Shown here: piece after piece, positions 37,653-49,472 of the stretch
Numbering within the stretch: position 1 is the first letter of the stretch
Layout of the letters: each line of letters starts with the position of its first letter
Source of the DNA: Nemertoderma westbladi
Taxonomy: Eukaryota > Xenacoelomorpha > Nemertodermatida > Nemertodermatidae
Length of the DNA: 64,000 bases
Assembly: GCA_032718475.1 (NCBI GenBank)
Contig: JAUCBJ010004437.1
Coordinates: forward strand, 22,939-86,938
Direction: 5' to 3'
Translations under genes and position numbers: made by a program
Notes under the pieces: model-generated
Seen by the model: the letters and a program-made list of their open reading frames with translations, nothing else
What the model was told of the DNA's origin: nothing
The model's database searches: none

Positions 37653-40600
37653 GTGAGTTGAAGACTGGAAGATTTACTGATTTATTAATTCTGTAATTGA
37701 ATTGTAATTTTGTATACCGGCCCAGCCTGCCAGTCAGCCAGTGGCCTGCCGCTGCCGGCAGACCGGTAAAATGGTAAATATTGCATATGGCTGTATGGCT
37801 GTATGGTGAGCTGGTACCGGCAGTCGGTGAGAAGTCAAAAATTGGACTTGAGTCCAAAATTGGACTTTGACTCCAGTTCAAGTCCAAATTTGGACTTCTG
37901 TGAGTCCAATATTGGACTTCAAATCAGCCAATTGTTCCAGGGCCTTGGGTAATTGGATCGGGCGGGATTTAATTTTTTTAATCGAAAGTATATCAAAAAA
38001 TAAGAGTTTTGAACAGGGGGACCTGAAATTCACCAGGGGGAACTTTTTTTATAAGGCTTTGAATTATTACAAAAGTCCAATTTTGGACGTGACATTGAGA
38101 ATCAAACTTAAAGGTACATGAAGCATGACAGAGACAGATGAGAGACAGCCAGACAGCTATTAAGTTATGGAAAGTTACCTTTGCATGTATCTTTGTATGT
38201 ATCTTCAGCGTACTTTACTTAGAATATAATGGCAGAATGGTACATTCTAGCATTCTAGGTACTTTGTACTTTACTTTTAGTATATTGTTTAGTTTACATT
38301 CATGTTATTTCTAAGATTCTAACCTTACAGCCTTATGTCCCCAGGACTTTAGGACTAGATTGGATTATGCTCCAACAAATATCAGAATATTTAATTACAA
38401 ATTATATTTGGTGGAAACTGGTAGCAATGCTAGGTTTGCCAACTGCAGCTGCTGCTAAGGCTAACTATAGTACAAGCTACACTACGATTTCGTCTAAGCC
38501 TATGGGAGCCCTATCAGAAAGAAATACTACAAGTTGATGCTACTACCATCTCTTCTAATTTTTCCATACAACAGGAAGGGTATTTTAAAACGGCTGGATA
38601 ATGAAAGGGGATTAACTGATTAACGTGTTGGGGTCTTCACATAATAAAACATGAACCAATTGGGGGAAAGGAACAGGTTACAGAGGCAGGCTTTTCTAAC
38701 TAAAACAATAAATGGCCACTTTTGACTTTACCAATTGAAGGAGCCCTATCACCACATACAGACATAGGGCAGTAGGGCATGTGCTTATACAATGTATAAG
38801 CACATGCCCTACTGCCCTATGTCTGTATGTGGTGATAGGGCTCCTTCAATTGGTAAAGTCAAAAGTGGCCATTTATTGTTTTGTTTGTTTTGTTATTGTT
38901 TATAATATACATACAGAAGCAGGCTTTTCTAACCAACTACTACTACAATCGGCATGCTGCATTGCAGCTGCATTATATATATACAATATAGGCCATATTA
39001 AGTATGCTGTGCCGGCTTGTTGACAAAATTGCGCCTCCACAACTCCCTTACAGCCTTATCACCCATGACATTTGTTAGATCATCCGCATCTTCAAGGCCA
39101 GTGTCCTTTAAGACAGTAAGAAAGATGCTTCTCAAGAAAGTCATGGGCTGTCCACCATGCTTATTCACTCCATGAGGTGCACTGGCTGACCTCACGGCGA
39201 AAGCAATGTCCTGCAAAGCGGAGACGGCTTTGTTCTAGTGTCAAGCTTCAGAGCTTGGGGGAACCAATGAGACACCTCCAACTCCAACTCATGTTATATA
39301 GCGTCTGGTTGGAAATGTGTGCATTGTACTTGACACAGTGAACCTAATCCAAACAATTAGTCAATAAACATTAACTCAATAACATAATAGGTTACAGTTT
39401 ACAGTAGTCTTATTTTTGCCTTACGAAAATACCACAGGTATGGGTATGAATGAACTAGGCCTATACAGCTATAACTCAACTCCCCGCCTGCCCGCGGTAC
39501 GGTATACTATACACTGCTAACTGGCTACAAAAGTAACTACTGATGTCTGACTGTATGTATGCGATCCCTGCTTATAACTGTATAATACTTAGAATAATTA
39601 ATTTGATCATTAAAATAATGTTGCATTGTAATTATGTAATATGCATGATATGTATGTACTGATGCGGGATGCAGTTTTAATTTAAATACCGATATATACA
39701 GTATACAGTATGGGTACACATGGCAGCATGGAGTTGTACTAAAGTCCAAAAATGGACTTCGGAGTCCAAAATTGGACTTGAAGTCTAAAATTGGACTTGA
39801 AGTCCAATTTTTGACTTCTCACCGACTGACCGGTATGGCTGTATGGCATGGCAGCATGGCGCGCGTGCATGGCGTGATTACCGGTATTTTTAATATCTTT
39901 ATACATACGGTAATAAATAATATTTACATAATATTAATTAATATTAATAATAATTAGGCTAATATTAATTATTAATATTAATACATAATATTTACCGGTT
40001 ATCTTTATTACCGTATATATTTCTGTATTTTCTTACCCTTACTATTTTTAATATCTGAATATAGGCTATTACTGTATTACTACAGTTATGCTGTTATGTA
40101 TGGCTATGATGACTAGATGAAACATATCAGTACAGCAGTATACCAGTATCAGAGTATACAGGCTGACAGGTAGGCCTATCAGCCTATAGGGCAGGCCGCA
40201 GGGCCTAATGCTTAAACCCTACAACCCTAACAGCCTAAACAGCAAGGCAACTAGGGCCTAAATACAGAAATAAAAATGCATCGAGCGTACGTCACCTACG
40301 TACAGACGTACCGTAGCCTAGTACATGTCAGCATGTCAGTCACTGATCTATGCCAAAATTGGCATTTTTCAAAATTGGAAGTTTTCATGCCAAAATTGGA
40401 ATTTTTGATATATTTTCTGTCCAGGGTCAGCCAATATTGGCTGGGGTTAACTAAATTTTGCAAAAAAAAATTATATTTTGATGCATTTAGACTGTTTAGA
40501 AACTTTTGACCGAGATAAAAAAAAATTCACCATGCTTTTGGTTTTTTATGATTAAAATTTTGATACTGTAACCTCTAGTTCCAAAATTGGAAGTTTTTGA

Positions 40601-43600
40601 CCTGCCGTTTTTGGCATTTTTTATTCTGATAGAGGAAGAGCAGCTGCAGACTGGCAGAGAGAGTGGTTGTAGTTGCTGAGTTGCAGCTTGCAGGCATATA
40701 TCTGTATATTGGTATATTTACCGAACTTTTGTTGTAAATGTATCAGTGTCATGCTGTGACAGCTGTGATGTGACATTATACATTCTAGTGAGTTGCATGT
40801 GCTTGTGTTCGTAGTCCAATATCCGAATACCTTAAGTGTTAACCTTGATATGATATCTTCTTAACTACCTAAGAAACGCCCTGCGCTGGGCCATACAACA
40901 ATGTAAGATTTGATCACATTATCAATTTCAATAGTTTGTCTCAGTTTGTCAGTTTGTGTATAACTATACATTCTGTTCTGACCATTTTTTTAAGAATTCG
41001 CTATCACCATCACCTGCTTAGCTTGAAGAAGACTTAGTTCCAGTTGTTGTGTTAGTGTTAGTACTTCCAGACAGCCAGAGGTGGTCATTCATTACCAGTG
41101 CCTTTTGTTTTATTGAATGCCGACTTTGTGCCACACATCTACCTGTCTACTGCATAAGTAACCGCTTTAGATCCTAGAGCACCTTAAACCCTGAACGAAC
41201 TTAGATCTTGGGTGAACTTAGATCCTTCCCATTCGAACTTAGATCCTTCCCAGGCAGCCAAGCGAACTTAGATACTTCCCATGCTGCCATCGAACTTAGA
41301 TCCTTCCCATATGAACTTCGATCCTCAACATACGAACTTAGATTCCACCTTGCATATATCTGTATCAGTATATTGCTGTACCATAGCTGTGTTAATGTAA
41401 AAACGTCATCCCCATACTGCCATAGGCCAGCAGACCTTGGCCTACTGTAAATATTATCACGCTTGAAGGGGAGCGAACTTATAGATCCTAACTACCATAA
41501 TAATAATAAATATAGGCCTACATTGCACCGAATTAGCTATTAATTTGCAAATTATAGTTTATTGGTGAGTAACTAATCGCAACTACTCTGAGTGTATGAC
41601 TTATTTGCATTAGATCATTATAAGTCTGTAAGTACTTTTATATGCTTAATGTAAAATGTAACACAGTACAATACTATAATATCAATTGAACGTGGCCAGC
41701 ACTACATGATGTGGGATCTAAGTTCGCCTCTCCTCTAGCAGTCTAGCGTGTGCTAAGGAATTTGTATAAATTTGGGATCTAAGTTCACCTAGTTCAGTAG
41801 TTAGGATCTAAGCTCCCCCAGACTACCGGATAGGATCTAAGTTCACTTAGTTAGGATCTAAGTTCAACCAGACTGCCAGATATAGGCTATAGTCTATGTT
41901 CGCATATATAGGACCCAAGTTCGCATAGATATAAGTTCCTCAAACTGTCAAAGTCACGCCCTGCAGGATCTAAGTTCGTTTACCGAAATATAATGCATTA
42001 TACGGACTAATAAATTTGCATGAAAATAGATTAGTTCAAACTGTCAAAATACATTATTAATCTAATAACTGGCTGACTGGTGCCTATCAGTACTAGTTCC
42101 AATTTTGGAATTAATGCCGAAATTGGAATAAAAACTTCCATTTTTGAAAACTGCCAATTTTGGCATAGATCACTGACTGCATGTAGTAGTATTCAGGTAC
42201 GGTATTGTCAGATTGTAAGAAGGTACCGATGCGTTCTGTAGTTAGGCCTACCGTACTGTATTGCTATCGATAGCCCTGGCAGCTGGCAGCTTGGTTGTGC
42301 GCCTTACTGCATACTGCTGTACTGCCTTACCCTGTCTCTCTCTGTCCTAACTATTTATAATTGTATGTGTGGTGTATACAGGCCTATGTTAATAAATTCA
42401 TAAAAGACGTTACAGAGTTAGAACTGTAGAAGTTACTTACTTCTTTTGTTCTACATGCATATATAATATTCGTATTGTTATATATATATATATCTATATT
42501 CTCTAGATATATCTATATTTCGATTATTTTTCTATACTCGAGGGAGGGGCCACGGGGGTTGAGGCTAAAGCAGGAGATAAGCCGCCCATTACAGTCATAT
42601 CAGCGTATAAATATCTTTACTTCTGTCTTGTTACAGTCGGATTTGCGGACAAAGAGCTATTGTCGAGATGGCGAATGGACCCCGTTCTAGTGGGGGTCGC
42701 CGCGGCGGTGGTTACCAAGGCGGCGGCGGCGGTTACCGGGGTAACGATGGACGCGGTCACGACGGCAGGGACGAGCGTTGCTACGATTGCGGACGATGGG
42801 GTCATTATTCCAGACAATGCACCATGTAAGTTATACGCAGAAGGCGGGTAATAATAGTTTATATTTATTTGTATCATCAGGAATTGAAGTGATCGTAAAT
42901 CTATGTTTGTTAGATTTTTGAACTTGAACCTAAAATTTATTGAAATATGGGCGTCTGCTGTTTTGGAAAGTTTTGAAAATTCTATGGAATAATTGCTTTG
43001 GTACCATGCATAACATGTGGTCATCATTGACAATTTTTTAATACTTTTGTTGGTCCGATTTAATAAATTTTGTTTAAATTCAGTTCATTAAGGTGAGAAT
43101 TTTATTTAAATTATAGTTGATGATTGATCAACTAAGGTTAACCTACAATAACTAACCTTTTAAATATTATACGATACCGATACCGGTACCATTACGATAA
43201 ACTACAGATGACAGAGTTCGGTAACTATTAACCGGGGTGTACCATAGTAAGTAATAAGAGCCGAAATTGAACTTGTATCATGTGAATAATTTATCATTTA
43301 CCGACTGAACACTTCCCATCTCTTGTTTTTGCTCGTATATACCGGTACAGTCCTGTCCTGTCTTAACATTTTTTTTATGAAACAATAAATTAATAAAACT
43401 ATTAGTTGCTTTTTTTTCTTTTTTTACTATTATGGTTGTATTTCTAAAATCAATAAATGTGTATTTTATTATGTTTCGTGTGGTACAGACATATAGAGAT
43501 AGCAAATTTTAAATATTACCGGTATTAGAATTAACAATATACATAAGGACTAATTCGATAAAGTATTCGATCGATAAATAATCATTCGATTATAAAAAGG

Positions 43601-46600
43601 TTAAGAGGGGAAACTCAGCGTTTTTTTTCATTCCTTTTCAGTTTTGCGAAATTCAACTACTCAGTCCGATTTGTTGCGTTTTAAACGAATTGACAAGCTT
43701 TTAGCACAAGCGAAAGGGGTGCTAATCTAAAACGTATTTGATTGTATTAAAGTGCCGTACATCCGTAAGATTGTAGATATAGGTAACTCCTCGTGCGTGA
43801 ACTGTATGCTGAATAGTGTTGCATCGAGATCCCGATCCCGAAGGAAAAATATGGGGATTTTTCGGGATTTGCTATATCTTAATTTATATGCCCTGCAGCT
43901 TAAAATTTATACAATTGTATAAAAATTTACAATTTTTCCCAAATAAAAAGAAAATAATAATAAAGTATATAAGATAATGGGAAACGGTTTTGCTTTTACA
44001 ACTACGTACAGTGATACAGAGATAAAAATGTATATATTTTTGCTTTTTATTGAATATGATAAACATTTTTATGTGGCAGCGATTCAGTCAGACTGTAGTA
44101 GATTATTAAAAATGTTGCAGAAATTATATTAAAAACGTAAGTGAAAAGGAATACCGGTATACGTGGGAAATAAACTATACCTGTGGACCATTTGAAAAAA
44201 AATCAGTTGACATTTTTACATATCTAGGCATCTTTTAATGCATGAGATTTCTCGAAAGTTTTTTTTACCAGGGTAGATAGCTATTTCAAGTGGATGAGTA
44301 AGGCCGCAATAAAAATATAAATCCCGATCCCGAAAATCGGGATCCCGCCAGTTATAATACCGAATTCCGAAAATTGTGGATCCCCATACCGTTGAAACAC
44401 TAAATGTTAAATAATTAGCTAAAAGTAGTTTTCTGTACTAATTTTGAAATTGGTGAAAAAATAGCTTTTTTTAACAATTTTCAGAGAAAAAATAGTGAAA
44501 ATTGTTTTATTATTTCACTCTTTTTTTTTAATATTATATTGTGAGGGATGAACGGCGGATTTTTTAAACTAGGCTAATTATTGTTAGGTTGCTCCCATAA
44601 ACATGAACAGTTATTCTGATAAAGGTAATTTTGTAATAAACACATGTATCTAATCACAAGTCACTATATATTAGTGTTTAAACGGGATCCCGATCCCGAA
44701 AAACCGGGATCCTGGCGAAAAATCCAATGTGTTGCTTGGGTGTGTCGCTTGCTTTGCCCCCCCCCCCCCCCCCCCCCCACCCACATTACAGGCTCTATAC
44801 TATATTACTATACGAAAATGGCATACAGGGGGGGGGGGGGGGGGGGGGACTTAACTTAAAACCCAAATAGAATTAGTGAAGTAAATAATTTTAATAGCTG
44901 CCCATCGTGCACATAGAATTATCCCTAAAAGTAGCTTTCGAATGATATATATATGTTTATAAGTAGGGATGTCCCGGAATTCCGTTCCGGCCGGAATTCC
45001 GGCGGTATTTGCCCAATTCCGGTTCGGGCCGGGATTGCCGGAATGGGGTCAATTCCGGCCGGAATTTTACCGGAATTGCCAGGTACCTAACTAGTTTGAT
45101 AGTTGCAATTAGTTTGTTAAATTATTATCAACATTTATATATTTTTTAAACATTATTACCAATTATATCGTTTAAGATACTTTTCAACACTTGTAAAAAA
45201 GTATAGTACAAAAAGTATAGTTTTCTTCGACCGTTAGAGCTAACATTTAAGGATGAAAGGCATAGATGCCCCCTGGTTAGCCCCTTCAAACCATTCGTGC
45301 TGAATCGAAAATTGCCTTGGCCCACATGCTGGGATCGAACCCACAACTTCCAGATAGATTGGAAATCAATGCAACCACTATATACACCAAGGTGGAACCT
45401 AACTAACCTATCTAACGAGGGAATTTAGTGTAGGTCACTAATTATAGAAAATTTCGGTTCCGGCCGGAATATTCCGGCATGTTGAATTCCGGTTCCGGCC
45501 GGAATTAAAATATCGATTGCGGGACATCCCTATTTATAAGTTTTGAAAGAATACATTTTTGACGAAATCTCCCCTTAAAAGTTGGCCACTTTTAGTGATT
45601 TTGAGCCAATTGCAAAATGATTTTAATATAACTTTATCTTTCTTACTAATATATATTTCAGAAGTGTAAGATAAAATGAGTGTTACCAAAAACCCGCCAC
45701 ATATACTAATAACTTTAAGGAATTTAATCCAAAATTGCAATCCCGATCCCGTAAAACGGGATCACGAGAGTGACAATCCCGGTCCCGATCCCGGAAATCC
45801 CGAGTTAAACACTAGTATATCCAATTTTTTACGAAGGATGACATTAGCAAATTAATAGGAGTCACCTCACCAACCATTTTGGACTCAGCACCATCCACAA
45901 AGCGTATATTTGAAATATATTGGATTAGTAAGGTAAGCCCTAGTCACCGGGGGAATCATATTTTTGAGTTGATAAAAACAAATGAAAATATACCGTACAC
46001 GGTGACAATTAAGTTTATATTTAATTTACAGGATGGTAATTATAAATAAATATAAATAAATAAATATATATAAATATGTTTGAATAGACAAATTTTCGAA
46101 CAAACAGTTCTTCATCAATATATTCTGCTACTAATGCATTACTGTAAACTGAAGGCTGTATGACGGAAAGACGGTACTTAGTGGGTCATATTAACTCTAG
46201 ATTGAAATGGATGGAAATTTGAATTATTATACAGTTTACAGTAACGGAAGGGTAGACTTAATAGAGAACTGTTTGTTCGAAAATTTGTACATTCAAATAT
46301 ATTTATATTTATTTATAATTACACATACATATTACATTACAATTATTATTACAAATATTATTATTACAATTACATCACACATATTATTAAATATACACTT
46401 AATTGTCACCGTGTACGGTCTGTTTCCATTTGTTTTTCACTACTCAACAAAGCGTATATTTATTTCGGACAGATTTTTAAACAAGACTTTTCAAATTTAA
46501 TTTATTAATTTTAATTATTTAAATTTTCGAACAATAAACAAGGAAGCCAAAATCATTTTAAACCAATACCAATAATTATATGGTTAACCTTTTTGTTAAT

Positions 46601-49472
46601 TACTAATTTTGATTCAATTTATAAAATATAGACAAATAGTACAAAAATAAACTGAATAGTTCTAGTACAAGTTCTATTCAGAAAATGGAGACATTTCTTT
46701 TTGTGAGTAGATGATCAGTTTAATTAACATGAGTAGTAGCTACTCATTGTAAAATAGAATACGTCATTATGTATTGCCTTTGCCTGTCATAAAATAAAGC
46801 CTTTGGTTATAGTACAGGTGTCGGTATGCAATACATAATTACATTCAACTATTGTTTACCCGATTATCAAGCTGCTTAATACCTTCAGGGTAGTTACCAT
46901 ATTGGCTCGTCGATTGATCTAATGTCGCTCGTTTCGCTCATCTCAACCCGTTTCGGTTCGCCGACCAAACTTCTGTGTGTGGTTTATTGAGATAGTTGAT
47001 TTCCGTTGCCACGACAACGTTGTTCGGTTGCCCAATCTAGTTTTGGTTGATACACATGATTGCACAGCGACACCTAGCGACACCATACAGAATCCACGTT
47101 GCGCTATACTTTGTTGCTGTTGTTCGCTCGTGTATGGTAAAGTATTTTTTTTCAATATTTGAGACACTTCCACGGGATTTGGTTATCATTGATTTCTGAT
47201 TAAAAATATAAAGTGGATTGAATAACTAAATTAGTAGTTAAGTAAGATTTACGCGTGTGTGATATGCACATTACATTGTATAATTAATTATTTTCCAAAT
47301 GATTTTACACTTTAATATCCAAAATATGTGTTAAAGAGCCAACAAGATGAATAATACTAAACTTTTACCGGTACCGATAAATGTATTTAGGATGGTAATG
47401 AATCAGACAGTCTATAATTCGCACCCGAGTTTTATTACGTTCGTTTATGATTCAATAATGTATAAAATTACATTGTTTACTTACTGTATAAAAAATTTAC
47501 TTTACAATACTTACAAAGACTTACTGCAACTTTACAACACTGAACATAGTTGAAAAAACTAAAAAAACTGTCCACTCTAAGCATTTAGAACAGCTATAAA
47601 TATTTGCTGTATTTGTAAATGGATGTCATATAATGCCCCTGGTACTTTTAATATGTGAACCCACCCCGGATGTTATGTGTTCAGTAAACATTATACAGAT
47701 ACTGCGATAGATACACCATGGGCATACATGCTCGATCAGCGATCTGGGGCAATCTCTGCTTCTCAAGACCAGACAGAGTCAATGACTAGCCGGCGAAGGA
47801 AAGTAATTGTCTTGCCAATGGCATGAAGCTTCAAACAACGAGGTTGCCATGAGATACGGCCGATTCTCACGGTAACAGCAGTGAGTTTTAAGTGGCGGAA
47901 TTGTGCTGAAGGGACCGTAATTGTAGATCTCTTTGCTTGCGATGCGTAACCAACGTCCTGCACTCCTCTCCATGTAACAGTCTGGTATGTGTATTTACCG
48001 TCACTATTGTCATCAACATGAACTACAGATATAGTCGTAGAATAGAAGTAATTTTATTTATATCGCTAATCTGCTAGTCAAAATCAATATTTCTTGGGAG
48101 TTAGTTGTCCTTGGGCTGAGCTATTAGCAAAATTACAAACATTGGAGGCGTTGCCAATATTAGGGATCAAAGACAATTATGGTACTTTTACAAAAAACCA
48201 ATCAATCTCGTGCAATATAATTTACCTTCTCAACAATCACATCACAATTTCACATATTTTATATTCTAAGTTAACGTACGTAATTGGTGTGGGGCAGGGT
48301 ATTATAGTTTTCAATTGAAGTGCAAACAAACACTATATACACTAAGTTGAGTAAAGTTGCTATTATTATTTGTGTGTTTTAAAATTGACTAAAGGCGTTG
48401 TTTAATATACCAAGCAAGATAATTACAGTGTAAATATATTGTTGGAGCTACCAGTCGTTCTCTGAAGTATTGTTCTACTAACTAACACCCCATAGGTTAG
48501 GTGGTGTGTCTAACTCTGTAACTAACACCCCATAGATAGGTTAGGTGGGTGGGTGTCTAACTCTCTAACTAAATATCTCGCAGGTTCGGGGGACGAAGAC
48601 CGTCGTACCAATCCAATTATCGTGGGGGAGGAGGATATGGTGGGGGAGGGGGTTACAATAGCAGAAGATACAGGAGATCCCGTTCGCGTTCCAGGTAAGG
48701 CCATGATAGACCACGACCACGTGGTTACAGTCTATAGCTACAGAATCTACTGTCTAGGCGTAATGGCGCATGCGCAAGATTGGTAATAATGTTCGTTTGA
48801 GTTCGATAGTTAATTAGATAATCTTAAATTTATATTATTTTTCCAGATGGGGGGGGGGGGGGGGGGGGGGGTGGAGAGGAGGGGGGAACTGGACGGCAGT
48901 GGATGCAATAAAACTTAATCCCTATCCAGGGGAAATTCGATGCAAATAACAGCTAATTACTTTTAAAAATAAAACTGTAACCTGTTCTATTGCGTTTAGT
49001 TTATTGTTTTGGTTAAAATAACGTGCCACTGTAACCTGCTCATTTCCCTAAATTGAGAATTTAACATTGAGGCGGGATATTAATTCGCCAAGGCGTGTTT
49101 TGCGTCCAGTTCCCCCCCCCCCCCCCCCCCCCTGTCTCTATTTTTCAGCATGATTTTAGTCTTTTTATTTTTTGAAATTAATTTATTATTGATTCTCTCC
49201 ACAGGTCTCGTTCCTACGGACGCCGCCGTTCCTACTCCCGTTCCCCGCGACGACGTTCCCGAGGTCGCCGTTCCGACAGCTCCCGATCGGGTTCCCGCTC
49301 GCTGAGCCGCGGCTACAGACGCTCGGGGTCGGGAGACCGGAGGTCCCGGAGCGTGTCCCCGCGTAGACGCATGTCCCGCAGTGGGTCCCCGCGTAGACGC
49401 ATGTCACGCAGTGGGTCCCCGCGTCGGTACTCGGGGAGTCCGCGCCGCTCGCGGTCCCGTTCCAACCCGTAG
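37438..49472 (+). CDS. SRSF7/X16-type serine/arginine-rich splicing factor, four coding exons (260 aa)
   Basis: Exons 37438-37652, 42637-42825, 48584-48694 and 49205-49472 join in phase with GT-AG borders: donors gtgagt, gtaagt, gtaagg; acceptors ttacag, ctcgcag, acag. The protein has an N-terminal RRM (RNP2 VYIGNL, RNP1 GYGFIQF; residues about 15-85), then a Gly/Arg-rich linker. A single CCHC knuckle CYDCGRWGHYSRQC (about 120-133) and an Arg/Ser-rich tail (SRSRSRSR, RRRSYSRSPRRRS and similar) follow. One RRM plus one CCHC knuckle plus an RS domain is diagnostic of SRSF7 in vertebrates and X16 in flies. It is a nuclear RNA-binding regulator of splice-site choice and mRNA export. The length fits the family. 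SR genes often autoregulate through poison exons; I did not find a convincing one. Introns of 4984, 5758 and 510 bp are crowded with repeats. I see no clear AATAAA soon after the stop. Confidence 0.95.
38702..38882. repeat. Perfect 89-bp inverted repeat with 3-nt loop
   Basis: The arms 38702-38790 and 38794-38882 are exact reverse complements with the loop aat. In RNA this would be a near-seamless hairpin of 89 bp. It sits inside the TIR element above, in intron 1. Confidence 0.95.
38930..39350 (-). pseudogene. LINE 3'-end fragment
   Basis: The minus strand matches the end of the LINE at 55225-55620, including the region encoding HGVNKHGGQPMTFLRS, the DADDLTNVMGD segment and NKPAQH. It carries a 12-nt insertion relative to the other copies (39114-39125). 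Confidence 0.85.
40337..42179. mobile_element. Non-autonomous TIR element with CCAAAATTGG arrays (intron 1)
   Basis: The termini read cagtcactgatctatgccaa on the left and the reverse complement with one mismatch on the right. A 5-bp duplication catgt flanks it (40332-40336 and 42180-42184). Each arm carries several units containing ccaaaattgg. The ends start CAGTC, like the element at 37821, so the two are probably one superfamily. A GAACTTAGATCC-type element is nested inside. Confidence 0.87.
41166..41985. mobile_element. GAACTTAGATCC-array inverted-repeat element, copy 2
   Basis: The left arm (about 41166-41345) has about seven copies of gaacttagatcc or variants. The right arm (about 41700-41980) has about seven copies of the reverse complement ggatctaagttc. 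The core, about 41490-41700, matches copy 1 at 33310-33520 in inverse orientation. The end resembles copy 1 (cgaac.cagatcctgc.gg), but I could not fix a target duplication. It lies inside the element 40337..42179. Confidence 0.8.
42637..42825 (+). CDS. SR-protein exon 2 (RRM end, Gly-rich linker, CCHC knuckle)
   Basis: The acceptor is ttacag and the donor is accat|gtaagt; 189 nt. It encodes the end of the RRM (RICGQRAIVEMA) and the zinc knuckle. Confidence 0.93.
42826..44660. other. Intron 2, first part: A+T-rich with a cccgatcccg repeat
   Basis: No gene is seen. At 43827-43870 and 44320-44370 the words gatcccgatcccgaa and cccgatcccgaaaatcggga face each other, and agtgtt/aacact lie outside them. 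This suggests a decayed hAT-like MITE at about 43815-44402. I find no clear target duplication. Confidence 0.45.
44964..45532. mobile_element. hAT-like MITE with perfect 8-bp target duplication
   Basis: The termini tagggatgtcccg and cgggacatcccta are perfect inverted repeats, and tttataag flanks both sides (44956-44963 and 45533-45540). Both arms carry ccggccggaatt-type words. An 8-bp duplication with TAG-type ends fits the hAT superfamily. The interior has no transposase and hosts a tRNA-derived SINE. Confidence 0.9.
45228..45411 (-). repeat. tRNA-derived SINE-like sequence
   Basis: On the minus strand, an A-box-like stretch (tggtgtatatagtggttgc) is followed about 30 nt later by a B box (gggttcgatccca). 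A unique tail follows, ending near 'gggggcatctatgcc'. It does not fold as a complete tRNA. The arrangement is that of a SINE with an RNA polymerase III promoter. Confidence 0.65.
45975..46453. mobile_element. Foldback element with imperfect inverted arms
   Basis: The left arm includes accgtacacggtgacaatta and the right arm taattgtcaccgtgtacggt. Outside these, aaaacaaatg faces catttgtttt; inside, tttcgaacaaacagttct faces agaactgtttgttcgaaa. No coding content is seen and no target duplication was fixed. Confidence 0.7.
46500..48480. other. Intron 2, last part
   Basis: Nothing I can identify. Short frames near 47763-47973 on the minus strand show no domain. Confidence 0.4.
48584..48694 (+). CDS. 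SR-protein exon 3 (Gly-rich, start of RS domain)
   Basis: The acceptor is ctcgcag and the donor is tccag|gtaagg; 111 nt. It encodes Gly/Tyr-rich repeats and the first RSRSR. Confidence 0.9.
48849..49132. mobile_element. G/C-homopolymer-ended foldback element (intron 3)
   Basis: It begins with 23 G (48849-48871) and ends with 21 C (49112-49132). Just inside, gggggaactggacg faces cgtccagttccccc. Part of the interior also occurs near 318-350. It fills more than half of the 510-bp intron. Confidence 0.6.
49205..49472 (+). CDS. SR-protein exon 4 (RS domain, stop)
   Basis: The acceptor is ccacag. It encodes Arg/Ser dipeptides with an internal near-repeat RRRMSRSGSP and stops with TAG at 49470-49472. 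Confidence 0.93.

Larger units (their letters stand above)
37821..39828. mobile_element. Non-autonomous TIR element with AGTCCAAAATTGGACT arrays (intron 1)
   Basis: The ends are inverted repeats: left cagtcggtgagaagtcaaaa; the right end is its reverse complement. A 5-bp duplication accgg flanks the element (37816-37820 and 39829-39833). Next to each end, four or five quasi-palindromic units of the type agtccaaaattggact are stacked. The interior holds the 89-bp-arm palindrome (38702-38882) and a LINE 3' fragment. No transposase is present. The superfamily is not assigned. Confidence 0.85.
44671..45815. mobile_element. Decayed hAT-like MITE (outer)
   Basis: The left end reads tagtgtttaaacgggatccc and the right end is its approximate reverse complement (ccggaaatcccgagttaaac followed by acta). 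The flanks actatatt and agtatatc agree at six of eight positions. Inside lie a 22-C run (44757-44778) and a 21-G run (44828-44848) facing each other about 50 bp apart, and the younger hAT element at 44964. Confidence 0.6.

Noticed and set aside
44757-44848. G-quadruplex or regulatory role for the 22-C and 21-G runs
   Set aside because: They lie inside a decayed MITE, have no conserved context here, and homopolymer lengths may be assembly-limited.
47763-47973. Two overlapping short minus-strand frames in intron 2
   Set aside because: No recognisable domain, no splice context, and similar length frames occur by chance in this window.
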